Origin: a virus
Reading direction: 5' to 3' (one strand)
Virus record (IMG/VR): IMGVR_UViG_3300025137_000047
Coordinates: 1-55,268 of that record
Length of the DNA: 55,268 bases
Shown: positions 27,029-37,813 of the stretch, piece by piece
How positions within the stretch are numbered: position 1 is the first letter of the stretch
Layout of the letters: every line of letters starts with the position of its first letter
Made by a program: the position numbers and the translations under genes
The notes under the pieces: generated by a model
What the model saw: the letters and a program-made list of their open reading frames with translations, nothing else
Database searches by the model: none
What the model was told of the DNA's origin: nothing

Positions 27029-30000
27029 ATGCCTCTTTCAAGATTAGAAAATTTTCTGATTAATACCGATGGTAATATTCTTTATGTAAACCCATCAGAT
27101 CTGGACGCTACGGATAGTTTTGATAATAAAGGTAACTCTTTAACTAGACCGTTTAAGACTCTACAAAGGGCACTGATTGAAGCGGCAAGATTTTCATATC
27201 AAGTTGGTCAGGATAACGACCGATTTGATAGAACTACTATTTTATTATATCCCGGCACTCACTTAGTTGATAATAGACGAGGACTACAAGTAGGTCTGAC
27301 TGGTGGTGTTGCAAAATATCGGAATCAAAATGATGTTGATGTAACTGCTAGCACTGATCTTACTCTGAATAGTGGAACAGTCTTTGATATAGAAAATGCT
27401 GGAAATGTTCTCCACAAATTAAACTCTGTTGATGGTGGTATTATTGTACCTAAGGGTACATCTATCGTTGGTCTTGACTTAAGAAAGACTAAGATCAAAC
27501 CATTGTATGTTCCTGATCCAGAAGATGTAACTATTGATAGATCTGCAATCTTCCGTATCACTGGTGGTTGTTATTTCTGGCAGTTTAGTCTTTTTGATGG
27601 TGATCGTGAAGTTTTCTTCAACAATGACTATGGTACAAAGAGAAATCCTTCGTATTCTCACCACAAACTGACCTGCTTTGAATATGCAGATGGTGTTAAT
27701 AAGAAAACTGTTACTGATTCAGAAAGAGAATACACTGACCTTCAGATGTATTACTTGAAGTTGATGAACGCATATGGTGCGAATACTGGAAACAGAAATA
27801 TCATTGACTTCCCAGCTGCTGATGACTTCCAACCCAACAGTCCAGAATTTAAAATTGTTGGTGACCTGACCGCAAATGACTTTAGTATTGTTGAACTGAG
27901 AGCAGACACATCTGGTTCACCAAAAGAAGCAACAGTTACAACTGATGTTGATCACAACCTGAGCACAGACGATGCATTCCGTATCACTGGTGTTGGTGGA
28001 TCTGCACTCTACGAAGGAAGTTATAAGGTTGCTGGTATCAACAGCACGCGCCAGTTTACGTATACTTTACCTGCTGATCCTAACCAGGATAACATTACAA
28101 TTCAAAACACTGAGAAGGTTGTTATTGAAGCAGACAATGTAACAGGTGCTTCACCGTACATATTTAATATCTCTTTGAGATCTTCCTTCGGTATGTGTGG
28201 TATGCATGCTGATGGCAGCAAGGCAACCGGATTCAAGTCAATGGTTGTAGCTCAGTTTACTGGAATCGGCCTTCAGAAAGACCCCAATGCATTCCTGATT
28301 TATGATAAGGCTAGTGGAGAGTATAAGAATAACGCTACAGCACCTGCGAGTGAAACTAGACCACTCTACATTAACCAAAACGCAGTTTATTCTCCTGCTT
28401 ATGAGAGTTTCCACGTAAAAGCATCTAATGACTCTGTGATTCAGGCAGTGTCTGTGTTTGCTATTGGTTTCGCAAACCACTTCCTTGCAGAGGATGGTGC
28501 TGACCAATCAATCACTAACTCCAACTCTAACTTTGGTGCAAAATCTCTGATCGCAAAAGGATTTAGAAAGCAATCCTTCAACAGAGATGATACTGGATAT
28601 ATCACTCACATTGTTCCACCAAAAGATCTCCAAGAACCTACAACCAATGTCAACTGGAGAGTATTAGATCCAACCAAGACTGATTCTGTTGGTATTACAT
28701 CTCATCTTTATCTTCTTGGCGAAGATGATATGCTTAACCCACCATCTAATGTTACAGATGGTTATAAAGTAGGTTGCAATTTCAACGAACTTCTGTATTT
28801 GGATGTAGTTACCGATACAACTGCTGGTATCACCTCAACATACTCTGCACCAATCCTGATGGAAGTTCCAGCAGGGACAATTGATGGACCACAAGGAAAG
28901 AAAGTATTCAATGTAAGTAGAACTGCTGGCACAAATGATATAAACACAACTGATTTTATAATTACACTCACTGCTGATCATAATTTATCAGATGGTGAGA
29001 GCATCCGTATATTCAGTGATAATGGTAGACTTCCTGATGGTATTGAACCAGAAGGAAAGTATTTTGCAATCACTATCTCAGGTTCTGGAAATGAAAGTAA
29101 GATCAAAATTGCAAGCACATTCAATAATGCTCTCAATAATGTCCCTGTAAATATTAAAAATAACAAGGGTGGATTACTCAGAATTGAGAGTAGAGTAACT
29201 GATAAGATTCCCGGAGATGCTGGACATCCTATTCAATATGATACTACTAACAATCAGTGGTTCATTACCTCTTCAAGTATAACTACAACGAATAAGATTT
29301 TTGAAGCACTTGATGATTTCACGACTGTAATTGCTGCAAATAACGCAACAACTTATGTTCAGAGAATTCCAGAGAATCGTGATCTGGTTGATAGAATCTA
29401 CAAGTTACGTTACGTAGTTCCTAGAGAATTTAAAAATGCAAAGGCACCTACGAAGAACTTTATTCTTCAAGAATCAAAAACAGTTAATGAAGATTCTACA
29501 ATCAATACTATAAAATCAAATCGTAATCCTCGTGTTATTGCAAATGTAACCAGAGCTGGTGCTACTATAACTATCACTTCACAGCAAGAGCATAACATCA
29601 ATATTGGTGATAGAGTTAATCTTAAAAATATTGTAAGTATAGGAAACACCTTAGGTAAGAATGATATATCATATAATGGTTACTTCAAAGTAGATAGTGT
29701 TCCTAGCACAATAACATTTAGAGTTTCAAATGCTCTAGTAGGTGCAGGTGATACTTACACCGATCAGATTGATGCTATCCGTACAGGTGGAGATCTTTCA
29801 AAACTTCCTGTATTTGAAAGGAATGAGTATAAGACCACGTATATTATTCAAGATGTAGAAACCATTCAAAAATACGATGATAGTATTCAAGATGGTATCT
29901 ACTATCTCACTGTATTGAGATCAGATATCTCACCAGTACAAGATGATGGTTCTACTAATCCATTCTCAGGTAGGGAATATAAGCAGGATTTCCAATCTCT

Positions 30001-33000
30001 CTATCCAGTTGTTGATAGGGACAATAACGTAGTTGATCCATCGCAATCAATTTCTGCAGCATCTAATAGTTTATTAGGTAAAGTTTCTGCTGATAATAAC
30101 CAGAATAGTATCACCAAAGAAGCTGCAATTGAATATATAAAAGATACTGGAGTTGGTATAGCAGTTACTGGAGCACTTAAGGTTTCTGGTGGTGCAAATG
30201 ACGAGATTGATTATTTCTTTGAAAGAAATCACGGTCTGTTTAGTTTGACTTCAGTCGCACAGGTGAATGCTGGTGCTGGATATGGATCTAATGGAGATAA
30301 ACTTTATAACGTAGCACTGAACCCTGGAAAGAATACTGTGTATGGTGCTGATGCAACAGCAGATGTTGTAGTTGGTGCTGGTGGATCTATCACATCACTT
30401 ACTATTGTTAATGGTGGTAGCAATTATAAGGTTGGATCTGGACTTACAGTCACTGTTGCAGGTGGTACTGCTACTAATCTTGCTGCTTACACGATCGATA
30501 GTGTTACTCAAGAGCAAGATAGTGTTATTCAATTTATTGGTATTGGAACCATAAATGATAGAAAGACAAGTGGATTTAATGGTGTATATCGTTTTAGTAA
30601 TGATTCAACTTCTCCAAATGTAATCAGAATACTAAATGGTAATCCATCTCCAGGTGTTCATACTACATCTAATGGTATCGCAGTTCTGGGTAGTAAGATG
30701 CTTAGTGCTGATACCATCGTTGGAACTGCAGCGACCACTCTAGTAGGAATTGTTACGGTAACAACTACAGCACCGTATCATGGATTAGCAGTTGGTAACA
30801 AAATTAGGATCGAACTTGAGAATTCTGATGCTGCATCAGAGACTGCTTTCAATAAAGATTTTATTGTTCAAGGAGTTACTGCTGATAATAAGTTTACAAT
30901 TAGAGTGAATCCTGGTATTAGTGCTGCTCCTGGACTGCGGGAGTCTATATTCAAGTATGCTATTGGAGCACAAGGTCAAGATACTTCACTGCAAACTGAA
31001 AAAGTTGCTGGAAGTTTACTTAACTTCCAAGACAGATATCTTTCAACTCTTAGTAATAATATTACTAACATAACAAATACTGTGTTAGTTGATGACGATG
31101 ATCCGAAGTCAATTTCCACAGGTGATTTTATTCAAATCAATGATGAAATTATGAGGGTCACTGCTGTCGCTGCACCTTCTGGTGGTAGTGTTGCTTTGAC
31201 TGTTATCAGAGGTGTGATGGGTACAACATCTACAGCACAAAGTTTGGGTTCTGTTGTCCAACAAATCAAGATCATCCCTTCTGAGGTTCGTAGATTCTCT
31301 AGCATCCGTGCTTCTGGTCACACCTTTGAGTATATTGGTTATGGTCCTGGTAACTATTCAACTGCACTTCCACAGAGAATTCAAAGAACTCTTACGAGAG
31401 AAGAAGAACTGTTATCTGTTTATTGTGAGAAGAAAGGTGGAGTCACATTCTTCTCTGGTATGAACGACCGTGGTGAGTTCTTCACATGGGATGGAAGAAT
31501 CAAACCACTTGAGAGATACATCAGTGAGGTTGGTAATGACTTCACCGGTATCTTTGATGACCTGTATGTAAGAAACACTCTGCGTGTTGGCGGTGGTCCT
31601 AACAGAAACCTGCCTTCCGAGTTTAGAGGACCAGTTAACTTTACCAATAAGATCACTAACACTGATACAGTTGATGGTATTACTGCGGTTAAACTGCAGT
31701 TACAGGGTAACGCTCAATCAAATCCATCCTTCCAGGTTGGTTCTGATGCAAATCCATCTCTGATTGTTAAGAAGTCTACTCAAAATGTTGGTATCAAGAC
31801 TGCTAATCCACAATTTGAACTGGATGTTAATGGAACAATTCGTGCTAACGTCTACGAGAACTTCAAGTTAAGTGATCTTCCTAATACCAAAACTGAGGAA
31901 ACAACCTTCGAGAGAAACCGTATCCTGAAAGTTAACAATGCAGGAACGGGTTATGATTTAGTTGATATTAATGTTCTTCCACTCTACAGACTTTCCAGTT
32001 ATGGAGTCAGTAATGATGGACTAGTCCACACTGGAATTGGTGCTACTGTAGGTGGCAAACTGCAAATTACTGGAGTCAGTACTTCTACATTCTCAACTGG
32101 ACAGAAAGTTAAGTTGTTCGGTGTCGGACTTTCTACTTCTCCCGTGACGGTTGGACCTTACACAACTATTCCAGGATTCACCAAGATTGGATCAAGTGCT
32201 ACTAATAGAAGGTATCGTTACTGGTCTGCTCAGTTCAATCTGAGAACTGGTGATGTTGGTATTGGTACGCAACTCAGTCCAAAGGCAGGTGTCGGTCATA
32301 CTAGTATTGATAACTTCAATGATCTGGAACATATTACACTCACACTGAATAGAACTAATGGAATTTCTAATGGTATCCTGATCTACCGTCAAGAATCTGC
32401 TGATGGTGATGCTGCTGATATCAATGACGCAAAGTTAGTTGCTATTCTTGGACCTAAAGAACTTGGATCTAATACAAGCGGCATTAATTATAAGGACTTC
32501 GGTGTTTATGATCAGACTGCCTGGAGTCAGAACACTGTTAAGAACGAGTATGATGAAGATCAAATTCACTTCCCTGCCATCGGAACAGAAGGTAAGAGAA
32601 GGGGATGGTCAATAGACGAGATTGTATCCATTGGTAATAGTAGCATCACAGTCAACAGAGCATATGATTTCAATAATGCTGTTGGATTTGGAACTACCAC
32701 CTCTCTGAAAGTCGTTCACGAGAATACTTATGCACTTACTCAAGCAATGGATGATATTGTCGCAAGAGGTGGTAGTTACCTTGAACTTCCAAGCGGAACA
32801 TTCCTTGCAGAGAAACTTATCGTTCCATCCAATTTCACTATTACTGGTGTAGGAAAGAATTCAGTTCTGAAACAACAGTACTTTGCGAATGATGAAACTG
32901 ATGGAGCAGGAAATGCTCTTCAAAATGATAATATATTCATCGGTATTACTGCGGGCATCTCTAAAGATATTACATTTAGTGATTTTACAATTGATGGTAA

Positions 33001-34144
33001 CAATACTAATCAGTATAGATTCCCTGATACAGCAAACGATGATTCTTATATGGTATATCTGAAAGGATTAATATCTGGACTCATAAGGGGCATTGAACTT
33101 CGTAATAGTTCAATGCATGGTATGACTATTAAGGATAGCACCAGAGTATCCATTGAAAACTCAACATTCGTTGATGGTTCAATGACTGATAGATATCCAT
33201 ACGAACCACTTAATGCATCAGAGACTACAAGTCTTAGAATCAATGACTGTCTCTTTGAGAACTATCCTGGTGCTGTTGATGTATCTGCTTCTTCTGTAGT
33301 TGTTGTTGGTGGTAATATCATTCGCAACTGTGGTCGCGGACTCAAGACATTCGCAACTGGTAAGATCACAACCACTGATAATATTATACTCGGACCTGCT
33401 GATGAGTTCATTCCATCACCAGATATCTTTGATAGTGACTTCAACGGTATCAATGTTACAGTTGATACATCTTCAGACTTCTTTGGTCCTGTGCTTCAGT
33501 ATATTGAAGATGGAGAACCCAAGGACATTAGTTCCAGTAAGGTCACCATCACTGCTGGTATCGGAACTATGATCGGTACAGGTTCTACCCTAACAGGTGA
33601 ATCACTCGGAACGAAGTTCCTTGACTTTGAAATTCATACAGATGATCAAGAACCTGGTCTTCAAGGTAGAGAGCAAGGTTATATCCAAACCAAGTTGGTT
33701 CAGTCTCAAGCCGCAACACTTGCTAATGTCTCAAATAAACAGCTTGGATATAGTATTGTTGGTGTTGAATTCCAAGACATACCAGTTGGTATGAGTACTA
33801 ATATTGGTATTCAAACAGGTGCTTGGTATAAGAGTGGTATCAGTACTGTTGGAGCTGGTACAACTGAGTACAGAGTTACACTTTCTGATGCAGATCACTT
33901 TGCTAAAATTGCTGTTGGAGACATTGTTAAACTAGTGAGTCACCAGGTATCACCAAGTCTTTCCTCTAAGACTCTTACCGTTCAACAGAAGCAAAGTATC
34001 AGTGCTGATGAAAAACAACTTAGATTAGTTGGATTTACAACCACCTCAGTAACTAATGGTGGAGAAATACCAGGTACGGTGAATGGATATATAAGTATAA
34101 GGAAGCAATTCGTAATCGCCAAAGGAAGAGTCGGAGTAATCTAA
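27029..34144 (+). CDS. Giant virion protein (2371 aa) with pectate-lyase-like beta-helix
   Basis: The N-terminus has SDLDATDSFDNKGNSLTRPF and KTLQRALIEAARFSYQVGQ, an opening seen in pectate-lyase-like virion proteins. The middle has beta-sandwich repeats (YGSNGDKLYNVALNPGKN, SGLTVTVAGGTATNLAAYTI) and a fibre-like joint (LRVGGGPNRNLPSEFRGPVN). Residues about 1900-2135 form a second right-handed beta-helix: QAMDDIVARGGSYLELPSGT, NFTITGVGKNSVLKQQ, SMHGMTIKDSTRVSIENSTF and VVVVGGNIIRNCGRGLKTF. Such domains bind or cut polysaccharide in phage fibres. It is probably a long tail fibre or baseplate-attached adhesin. I cannot tell whether it is enzymatic. Confidence 0.8.
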   Translation: MPLSRLENFLINTDGNILYVNPSDLDATDSFDNKGNSLTRPFKTLQRALIEAARFSYQVGQDNDRFDRTTILLYPGTHLVDNRRGLQVGLTGGVAKYRNQNDVDVTASTDLTLNSGTVFDIENAGNVLHKLNSVDGGIIVPKGTSIVGLDLRKTKIKPLYVPDPEDVTIDRSAIFRITGGCYFWQFSLFDGDREVFFNNDYGTKRNPSYSHHKLTCFEYADGVNKKTVTDSEREYTDLQMYYLKLMNAYGANTGNRNIIDFPAADDFQPNSPEFKIVGDLTANDFSIVELRADTSGSPKEATVTTDVDHNLSTDDAFRITGVGGSALYEGSYKVAGINSTRQFTYTLPADPNQDNITIQNTEKVVIEADNVTGASPYIFNISLRSSFGMCGMHADGSKATGFKSMVVAQFTGIGLQKDPNAFLIYDKASGEYKNNATAPASETRPLYINQNAVYSPAYESFHVKASNDSVIQAVSVFAIGFANHFLAEDGADQSITNSNSNFGAKSLIAKGFRKQSFNRDDTGYITHIVPPKDLQEPTTNVNWRVLDPTKTDSVGITSHLYLLGEDDMLNPPSNVTDGYKVGCNFNELLYLDVVTDTTAGITSTYSAPILMEVPAGTIDGPQGKKVFNVSRTAGTNDINTTDFIITLTADHNLSDGESIRIFSDNGRLPDGIEPEGKYFAITISGSGNESKIKIASTFNNALNNVPVNIKNNKGGLLRIESRVTDKIPGDAGHPIQYDTTNNQWFITSSSITTTNKIFEALDDFTTVIAANNATTYVQRIPENRDLVDRIYKLRYVVPREFKNAKAPTKNFILQESKTVNEDSTINTIKSNRNPRVIANVTRAGATITITSQQEHNINIGDRVNLKNIVSIGNTLGKNDISYNGYFKVDSVPSTITFRVSNALVGAGDTYTDQIDAIRTGGDLSKLPVFERNEYKTTYIIQDVETIQKYDDSIQDGIYYLTVLRSDISPVQDDGSTNPFSGREYKQDFQSLYPVVDRDNNVVDPSQSISAASNSLLGKVSADNNQNSITKEAAIEYIKDTGVGIAVTGALKVSGGANDEIDYFFERNHGLFSLTSVAQVNAGAGYGSNGDKLYNVALNPGKNTVYGADATADVVVGAGGSITSLTIVNGGSNYKVGSGLTVTVAGGTATNLAAYTIDSVTQEQDSVIQFIGIGTINDRKTSGFNGVYRFSNDSTSPNVIRILNGNPSPGVHTTSNGIAVLGSKMLSADTIVGTAATTLVGIVTVTTTAPYHGLAVGNKIRIELENSDAASETAFNKDFIVQGVTADNKFTIRVNPGISAAPGLRESIFKYAIGAQGQDTSLQTEKVAGSLLNFQDRYLSTLSNNITNITNTVLVDDDDPKSISTGDFIQINDEIMRVTAVAAPSGGSVALTVIRGVMGTTSTAQSLGSVVQQIKIIPSEVRRFSSIRASGHTFEYIGYGPGNYSTALPQRIQRTLTREEELLSVYCEKKGGVTFFSGMNDRGEFFTWDGRIKPLERYISEVGNDFTGIFDDLYVRNTLRVGGGPNRNLPSEFRGPVNFTNKITNTDTVDGITAVKLQLQGNAQSNPSFQVGSDANPSLIVKKSTQNVGIKTANPQFELDVNGTIRANVYENFKLSDLPNTKTEETTFERNRILKVNNAGTGYDLVDINVLPLYRLSSYGVSNDGLVHTGIGATVGGKLQITGVSTSTFSTGQKVKLFGVGLSTSPVTVGPYTTIPGFTKIGSSATNRRYRYWSAQFNLRTGDVGIGTQLSPKAGVGHTSIDNFNDLEHITLTLNRTNGISNGILIYRQESADGDAADINDAKLVAILGPKELGSNTSGINYKDFGVYDQTAWSQNTVKNEYDEDQIHFPAIGTEGKRRGWSIDEIVSIGNSSITVNRAYDFNNAVGFGTTTSLKVVHENTYALTQAMDDIVARGGSYLELPSGTFLAEKLIVPSNFTITGVGKNSVLKQQYFANDETDGAGNALQNDNIFIGITAGISKDITFSDFTIDGNNTNQYRFPDTANDDSYMVYLKGLISGLIRGIELRNSSMHGMTIKDSTRVSIENSTFVDGSMTDRYPYEPLNASETTSLRINDCLFENYPGAVDVSASSVVVVGGNIIRNCGRGLKTFATGKITTTDNIILGPADEFIPSPDIFDSDFNGINVTVDTSSDFFGPVLQYIEDGEPKDISSSKVTITAGIGTMIGTGSTLTGESLGTKFLDFEIHTDDQEPGLQGREQGYIQTKLVQSQAATLANVSNKQLGYSIVGVEFQDIPVGMSTNIGIQTGAWYKSGISTVGAGTTEYRVTLSDADHFAKIAVGDIVKLVSHQVSPSLSSKTLTVQQKQSISADEKQLRLVGFTTTSVTNGGEIPGTVNGYISIRKQFVIAKGRVGVI

Positions 34145-34147
34145 TCC

Positions 34148-37100
34148 ATGCCAGACAATACAAACGTAAATGCTAATTCAGCGGTAACCGTTGTAGGTAG
34201 AACCGCTCCGGTCCCTCCTGGTCAACAAAAATCAGATAAATCTATCCCTGTTGTTATAGCAAGTGACCAGTCAACTATTCCTGTTGCTGAACAAAATAAG
34301 ATTCAGTCGGAAGTTGCACTATCACTTCTGGGTATTCCTAGATCTGAGGTTGCTCTTGGTATCTTTGCTGATGTTAACACCTATGATGTCAACCCTACGG
34401 AATGGACAGCAACACCAGAACAGTTTGCTACTGTAGGTTCAACAGGATACACTGGGATTGGAACATTTGGTTGGGGTTTAACTCATGTTCCTGAGGAATC
34501 TGGAGCATTGGTTGAGGCACCACCTAATAAGTCTGCTATTTTAACATCCAAGAGATTCTTTAGATATCAACCTGGTCGTGTATCTTCTGCTACGTTTGGT
34601 GTTAAGACCACACTTCTGGATACTAATGGTATTGATGTCTTTAACCCGGCAGTTCGTAAGTATGGTATCTTTGATAATTACGATGGATACTATTGGGAGA
34701 CGAGAAATAATGGAACCGGAGATAACTTCAGTGTCGTAAGAAGATCACAAGCAAATACTTTTGTTAATCCTGTTACATTTGGTAGTGCATCAGGTGAACA
34801 AACACAGGATTATGGTGTAACAAATCCATACGATCCTCTGGAAGCAAGAGCATCTGAATCTGTTGGTGCTGGTGCTACTTCTGTACCTACCGGATATACT
34901 AACCGTAAATTGGGTGATCTGGTTATCCTTCGTGATAACTTGATAATGACACACGCTGGTGTCTATGATGAGTCATTATTACAACCAAAGCATGAAGTAG
35001 GAATTTCATCAGTATATGATGCTAATGTAATTAGCATGGTTGGTCTTGCCAACTCAATTACAAACGCAGTATATAATATCGGGACCGGTTTGATGACAAT
35101 CACAACCGGGAATGAGCACGGATATAAGAATGGTAAGTTCATTACCTTGACTGGTATCGCAATGACCTGTCAGTATAGTGCATCACCAAAGTATTATCCA
35201 CAAAGAACAACTGGATATAATGTTGTAAGAGTTGATGGAGCAAATCAATTCACAGTTAATGTTGGTGTCTCAACCGTTCAGACATTCTATGCACCTAGTA
35301 GTGGTGCATATGTTGTTGGTCTTTCAACTGGTCAGTATGTTTCTTATGATAAAGGTTCCAATGGATCTGCAATTGCTGGACTGACTGATGAGAAGATTTA
35401 CAAAATTGGTGCAGTTGGTGTTAACACTATCACCGGTATCAGTACTGCTTCACTTATAGACTTAAACGGCAATGCTGTATCCGGACTGACTAATGGTACA
35501 GGTCTTACATCACATAAGATTTGTACTCCAGTTCCATTTGTCCAACCAATTGCTAATAATTTAGTTAGCGGAAAGAATAAGTATAGTACTGTAGAAGCAA
35601 CTGGTATGTTCCCATATCAGTATACTAATGCTGATAGTACTAATGAGGGATATATTAAGACTGATCGTCCAGTAGGAGAGTCATCAACTCTCAAACAGGA
35701 GATTGATAATGTTAACGATTACTACAATAAGTGGGTTAACCAGAACGTTGATATCCAATATTGGGGTGTCTATGAATATCGTGTCCCTAGAACTAGATTT
35801 AGTGGTGACCGATTAGATAACGAAACAAAGAATTTAATTTTCAGTGATAGTGTTGCATCTAATAGACCTGGTGATCCTGTCCTAGATGCAAATACTGGAG
35901 AAATACTAACTGATATTAGTATCTGGGACCTTGAATTCGACAAGGTTACCATGTACAAGGTTGAGTTCTCATGGTATGGTGCTGTTGGTGCTCTGTTCCT
36001 CGCGTATGTGCCTGTAAGCAATGGAGAAGCACGTTGGGTTAGAGTTCATCATCTCCGGGCATCAAACCAGTTGAAGGTCTCCTCACTGGGCAATGCGACC
36101 CTTCCCATTACGTATATGGTTTATGGTGGAGGTAACGAAAATAGATATGGTTATACTAATACTCTAAGAAAAAACTCAGCGTTTGGATATGGATCTGCAT
36201 CAGAACATATTGTTAAGTATGGTGCCTCATACTACATTGATGGTGGTGATCGTGGAACCGTCAAACTATTCAGTCACGGAACCCCACAAGAAGAAGAAGT
36301 ATATGGATTGAAGAGAAAGTTCACAGTTGGAAGTGGAACCACACAAGCAAATGTTTCTCAAGCAACTGTTGTTGCAGATCCATATATCGGTGCTGGTTCC
36401 ACATCAGGTTTATCTACTGCTTATTACATTGGCGCTAAGATTATTACATCTGATCCACTGGACCAGAATATTGAAATCACGTATGTAAATACCACCAACA
36501 GTAGGTTGCATCTCAACTCTCCTTTGAATTCTACTAGTCATCCAAATGGTATTACTATTATTCCTAACCGTGTAACACCACTGGTTGGTATCAAGTGTAG
36601 AGACTTTATCCAAAGCAGCACAGGTAGAAATGTAAGAAATAGAACTCAGGTATATCCTACTAGACTTTCTACTGGTTCTGATGCTGTTATTAAGGTTGAT
36701 CTTCTGAAGACACCAATCTTCCAGACAAACTCTGTAATAGTAAAACCATCTTTATCACTTCCAATATTAAGTTCTGAGATTAACATTGGTAAGAGAGGTA
36801 AACCAACTCCTGTTGCAGTTCCCCTCAACACATATACTGGAGCACATACATTTGTTCCTAGTAGCAGCGACCTTGCAAACGCAATTGCCTCGTTGAATAC
36901 TAGCACTAAGTATGCAATCACAGCAGTCGCATATAATTCAGCAACTGGTACTATCACTGCAACTACAGGTTCTGCTCACGGATTAAGTGCTGGAACTGAA
37001 ATCAGAATCAGGAAAGAATCATTAGCATTCACTTGTTCCCTGGACAACAACACTGCTGTTAAGGTGTATCCTCGCACCACTGACCCAATCTTTGATGGTA

Positions 37101-37810
37101 ATGCACCTGGAGGAACACCTTTTGGCGGAGCAATCTCTGGTGATTACAGCAGACCAGTCACACTTCGCAGTGGAACAAGTGGAAGTACATTAGTATTCAG
37201 TGTTACTACTGATGCAAGTTCAGGATCTGTTCCTTCTTCTGCTGAATACATCAGAGACATTGGTGGTGGTGCTTATGGATACTTCAGAGGACGTTTTGAA
37301 ACTGATGCTACCGGTAAACCAATCTCGGTTCTTGGTTATCTAGAGAACAGAGGAAAGGATAGAACCAAGAATATTGATACTGATGACTACTACTTCTATG
37401 CACTGAATGCAAATTCTGATTCTATTGTTCTGAACGCTACAGAACCATTCATCAGAGAAGAAGATGCAGACCCAGAAGGAAATGCAACTGCTACTGAACC
37501 TGCATCATTTACACTTGCTCAACTGTCTTCCATTAAGGTTGCTCCGCAACTTAGGTCACCGATACCGAAAACTGGAACGATTGTAGCGAGTCTATACATT
37601 CCTGCATCGGGTGAGAACTATGATCTATCACCATACTTTGACTACAATAAAGAGTATCTTTCATTCCCCCTAACTAATGTTGTAGACAGTCTGTATCTGT
37701 GTGGTTCTACTCAGAAGAATTATTTGGCGGACAATGTATTCTCTCCATCAGCAACTACACCTACGGCAAGAGCAAATGTATCAGCAAGTCTTACTTGGGA
37801 GGAGCAGTGA
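34148..37810 (+). CDS. Large virion protein, tandem paralogue A
   Basis: This 1220-aa protein has an N-terminal IPVVIASDQSTIPVAEQNKI segment, LLGIPRSEVALGIFADVNTY, and RFFRYQPGRVSSATFGVKTT at about 137-156. Its central domain has YKVEFSWYGAVGALFLAYVP, ARWVRVHHLRASNQLKVSSL, and KYGASYYIDGGDRGTVKLFS. The next gene has all these blocks in the same order, so the two are tandem duplicates. The C-terminus ends ASLTWEEQ. It is probably a baseplate or fibre component; the family is seen in marine myoviruses but its function is not known to me. It begins three bases after the giant gene. Confidence 0.78.
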   Translation: MPDNTNVNANSAVTVVGRTAPVPPGQQKSDKSIPVVIASDQSTIPVAEQNKIQSEVALSLLGIPRSEVALGIFADVNTYDVNPTEWTATPEQFATVGSTGYTGIGTFGWGLTHVPEESGALVEAPPNKSAILTSKRFFRYQPGRVSSATFGVKTTLLDTNGIDVFNPAVRKYGIFDNYDGYYWETRNNGTGDNFSVVRRSQANTFVNPVTFGSASGEQTQDYGVTNPYDPLEARASESVGAGATSVPTGYTNRKLGDLVILRDNLIMTHAGVYDESLLQPKHEVGISSVYDANVISMVGLANSITNAVYNIGTGLMTITTGNEHGYKNGKFITLTGIAMTCQYSASPKYYPQRTTGYNVVRVDGANQFTVNVGVSTVQTFYAPSSGAYVVGLSTGQYVSYDKGSNGSAIAGLTDEKIYKIGAVGVNTITGISTASLIDLNGNAVSGLTNGTGLTSHKICTPVPFVQPIANNLVSGKNKYSTVEATGMFPYQYTNADSTNEGYIKTDRPVGESSTLKQEIDNVNDYYNKWVNQNVDIQYWGVYEYRVPRTRFSGDRLDNETKNLIFSDSVASNRPGDPVLDANTGEILTDISIWDLEFDKVTMYKVEFSWYGAVGALFLAYVPVSNGEARWVRVHHLRASNQLKVSSLGNATLPITYMVYGGGNENRYGYTNTLRKNSAFGYGSASEHIVKYGASYYIDGGDRGTVKLFSHGTPQEEEVYGLKRKFTVGSGTTQANVSQATVVADPYIGAGSTSGLSTAYYIGAKIITSDPLDQNIEITYVNTTNSRLHLNSPLNSTSHPNGITIIPNRVTPLVGIKCRDFIQSSTGRNVRNRTQVYPTRLSTGSDAVIKVDLLKTPIFQTNSVIVKPSLSLPILSSEINIGKRGKPTPVAVPLNTYTGAHTFVPSSSDLANAIASLNTSTKYAITAVAYNSATGTITATTGSAHGLSAGTEIRIRKESLAFTCSLDNNTAVKVYPRTTDPIFDGNAPGGTPFGGAISGDYSRPVTLRSGTSGSTLVFSVTTDASSGSVPSSAEYIRDIGGGAYGYFRGRFETDATGKPISVLGYLENRGKDRTKNIDTDDYYFYALNANSDSIVLNATEPFIREEDADPEGNATATEPASFTLAQLSSIKVAPQLRSPIPKTGTIVASLYIPASGENYDLSPYFDYNKEYLSFPLTNVVDSLYLCGSTQKNYLADNVFSPSATTPTARANVSASLTWEEQ

Positions 37811-37813
37811 TCG

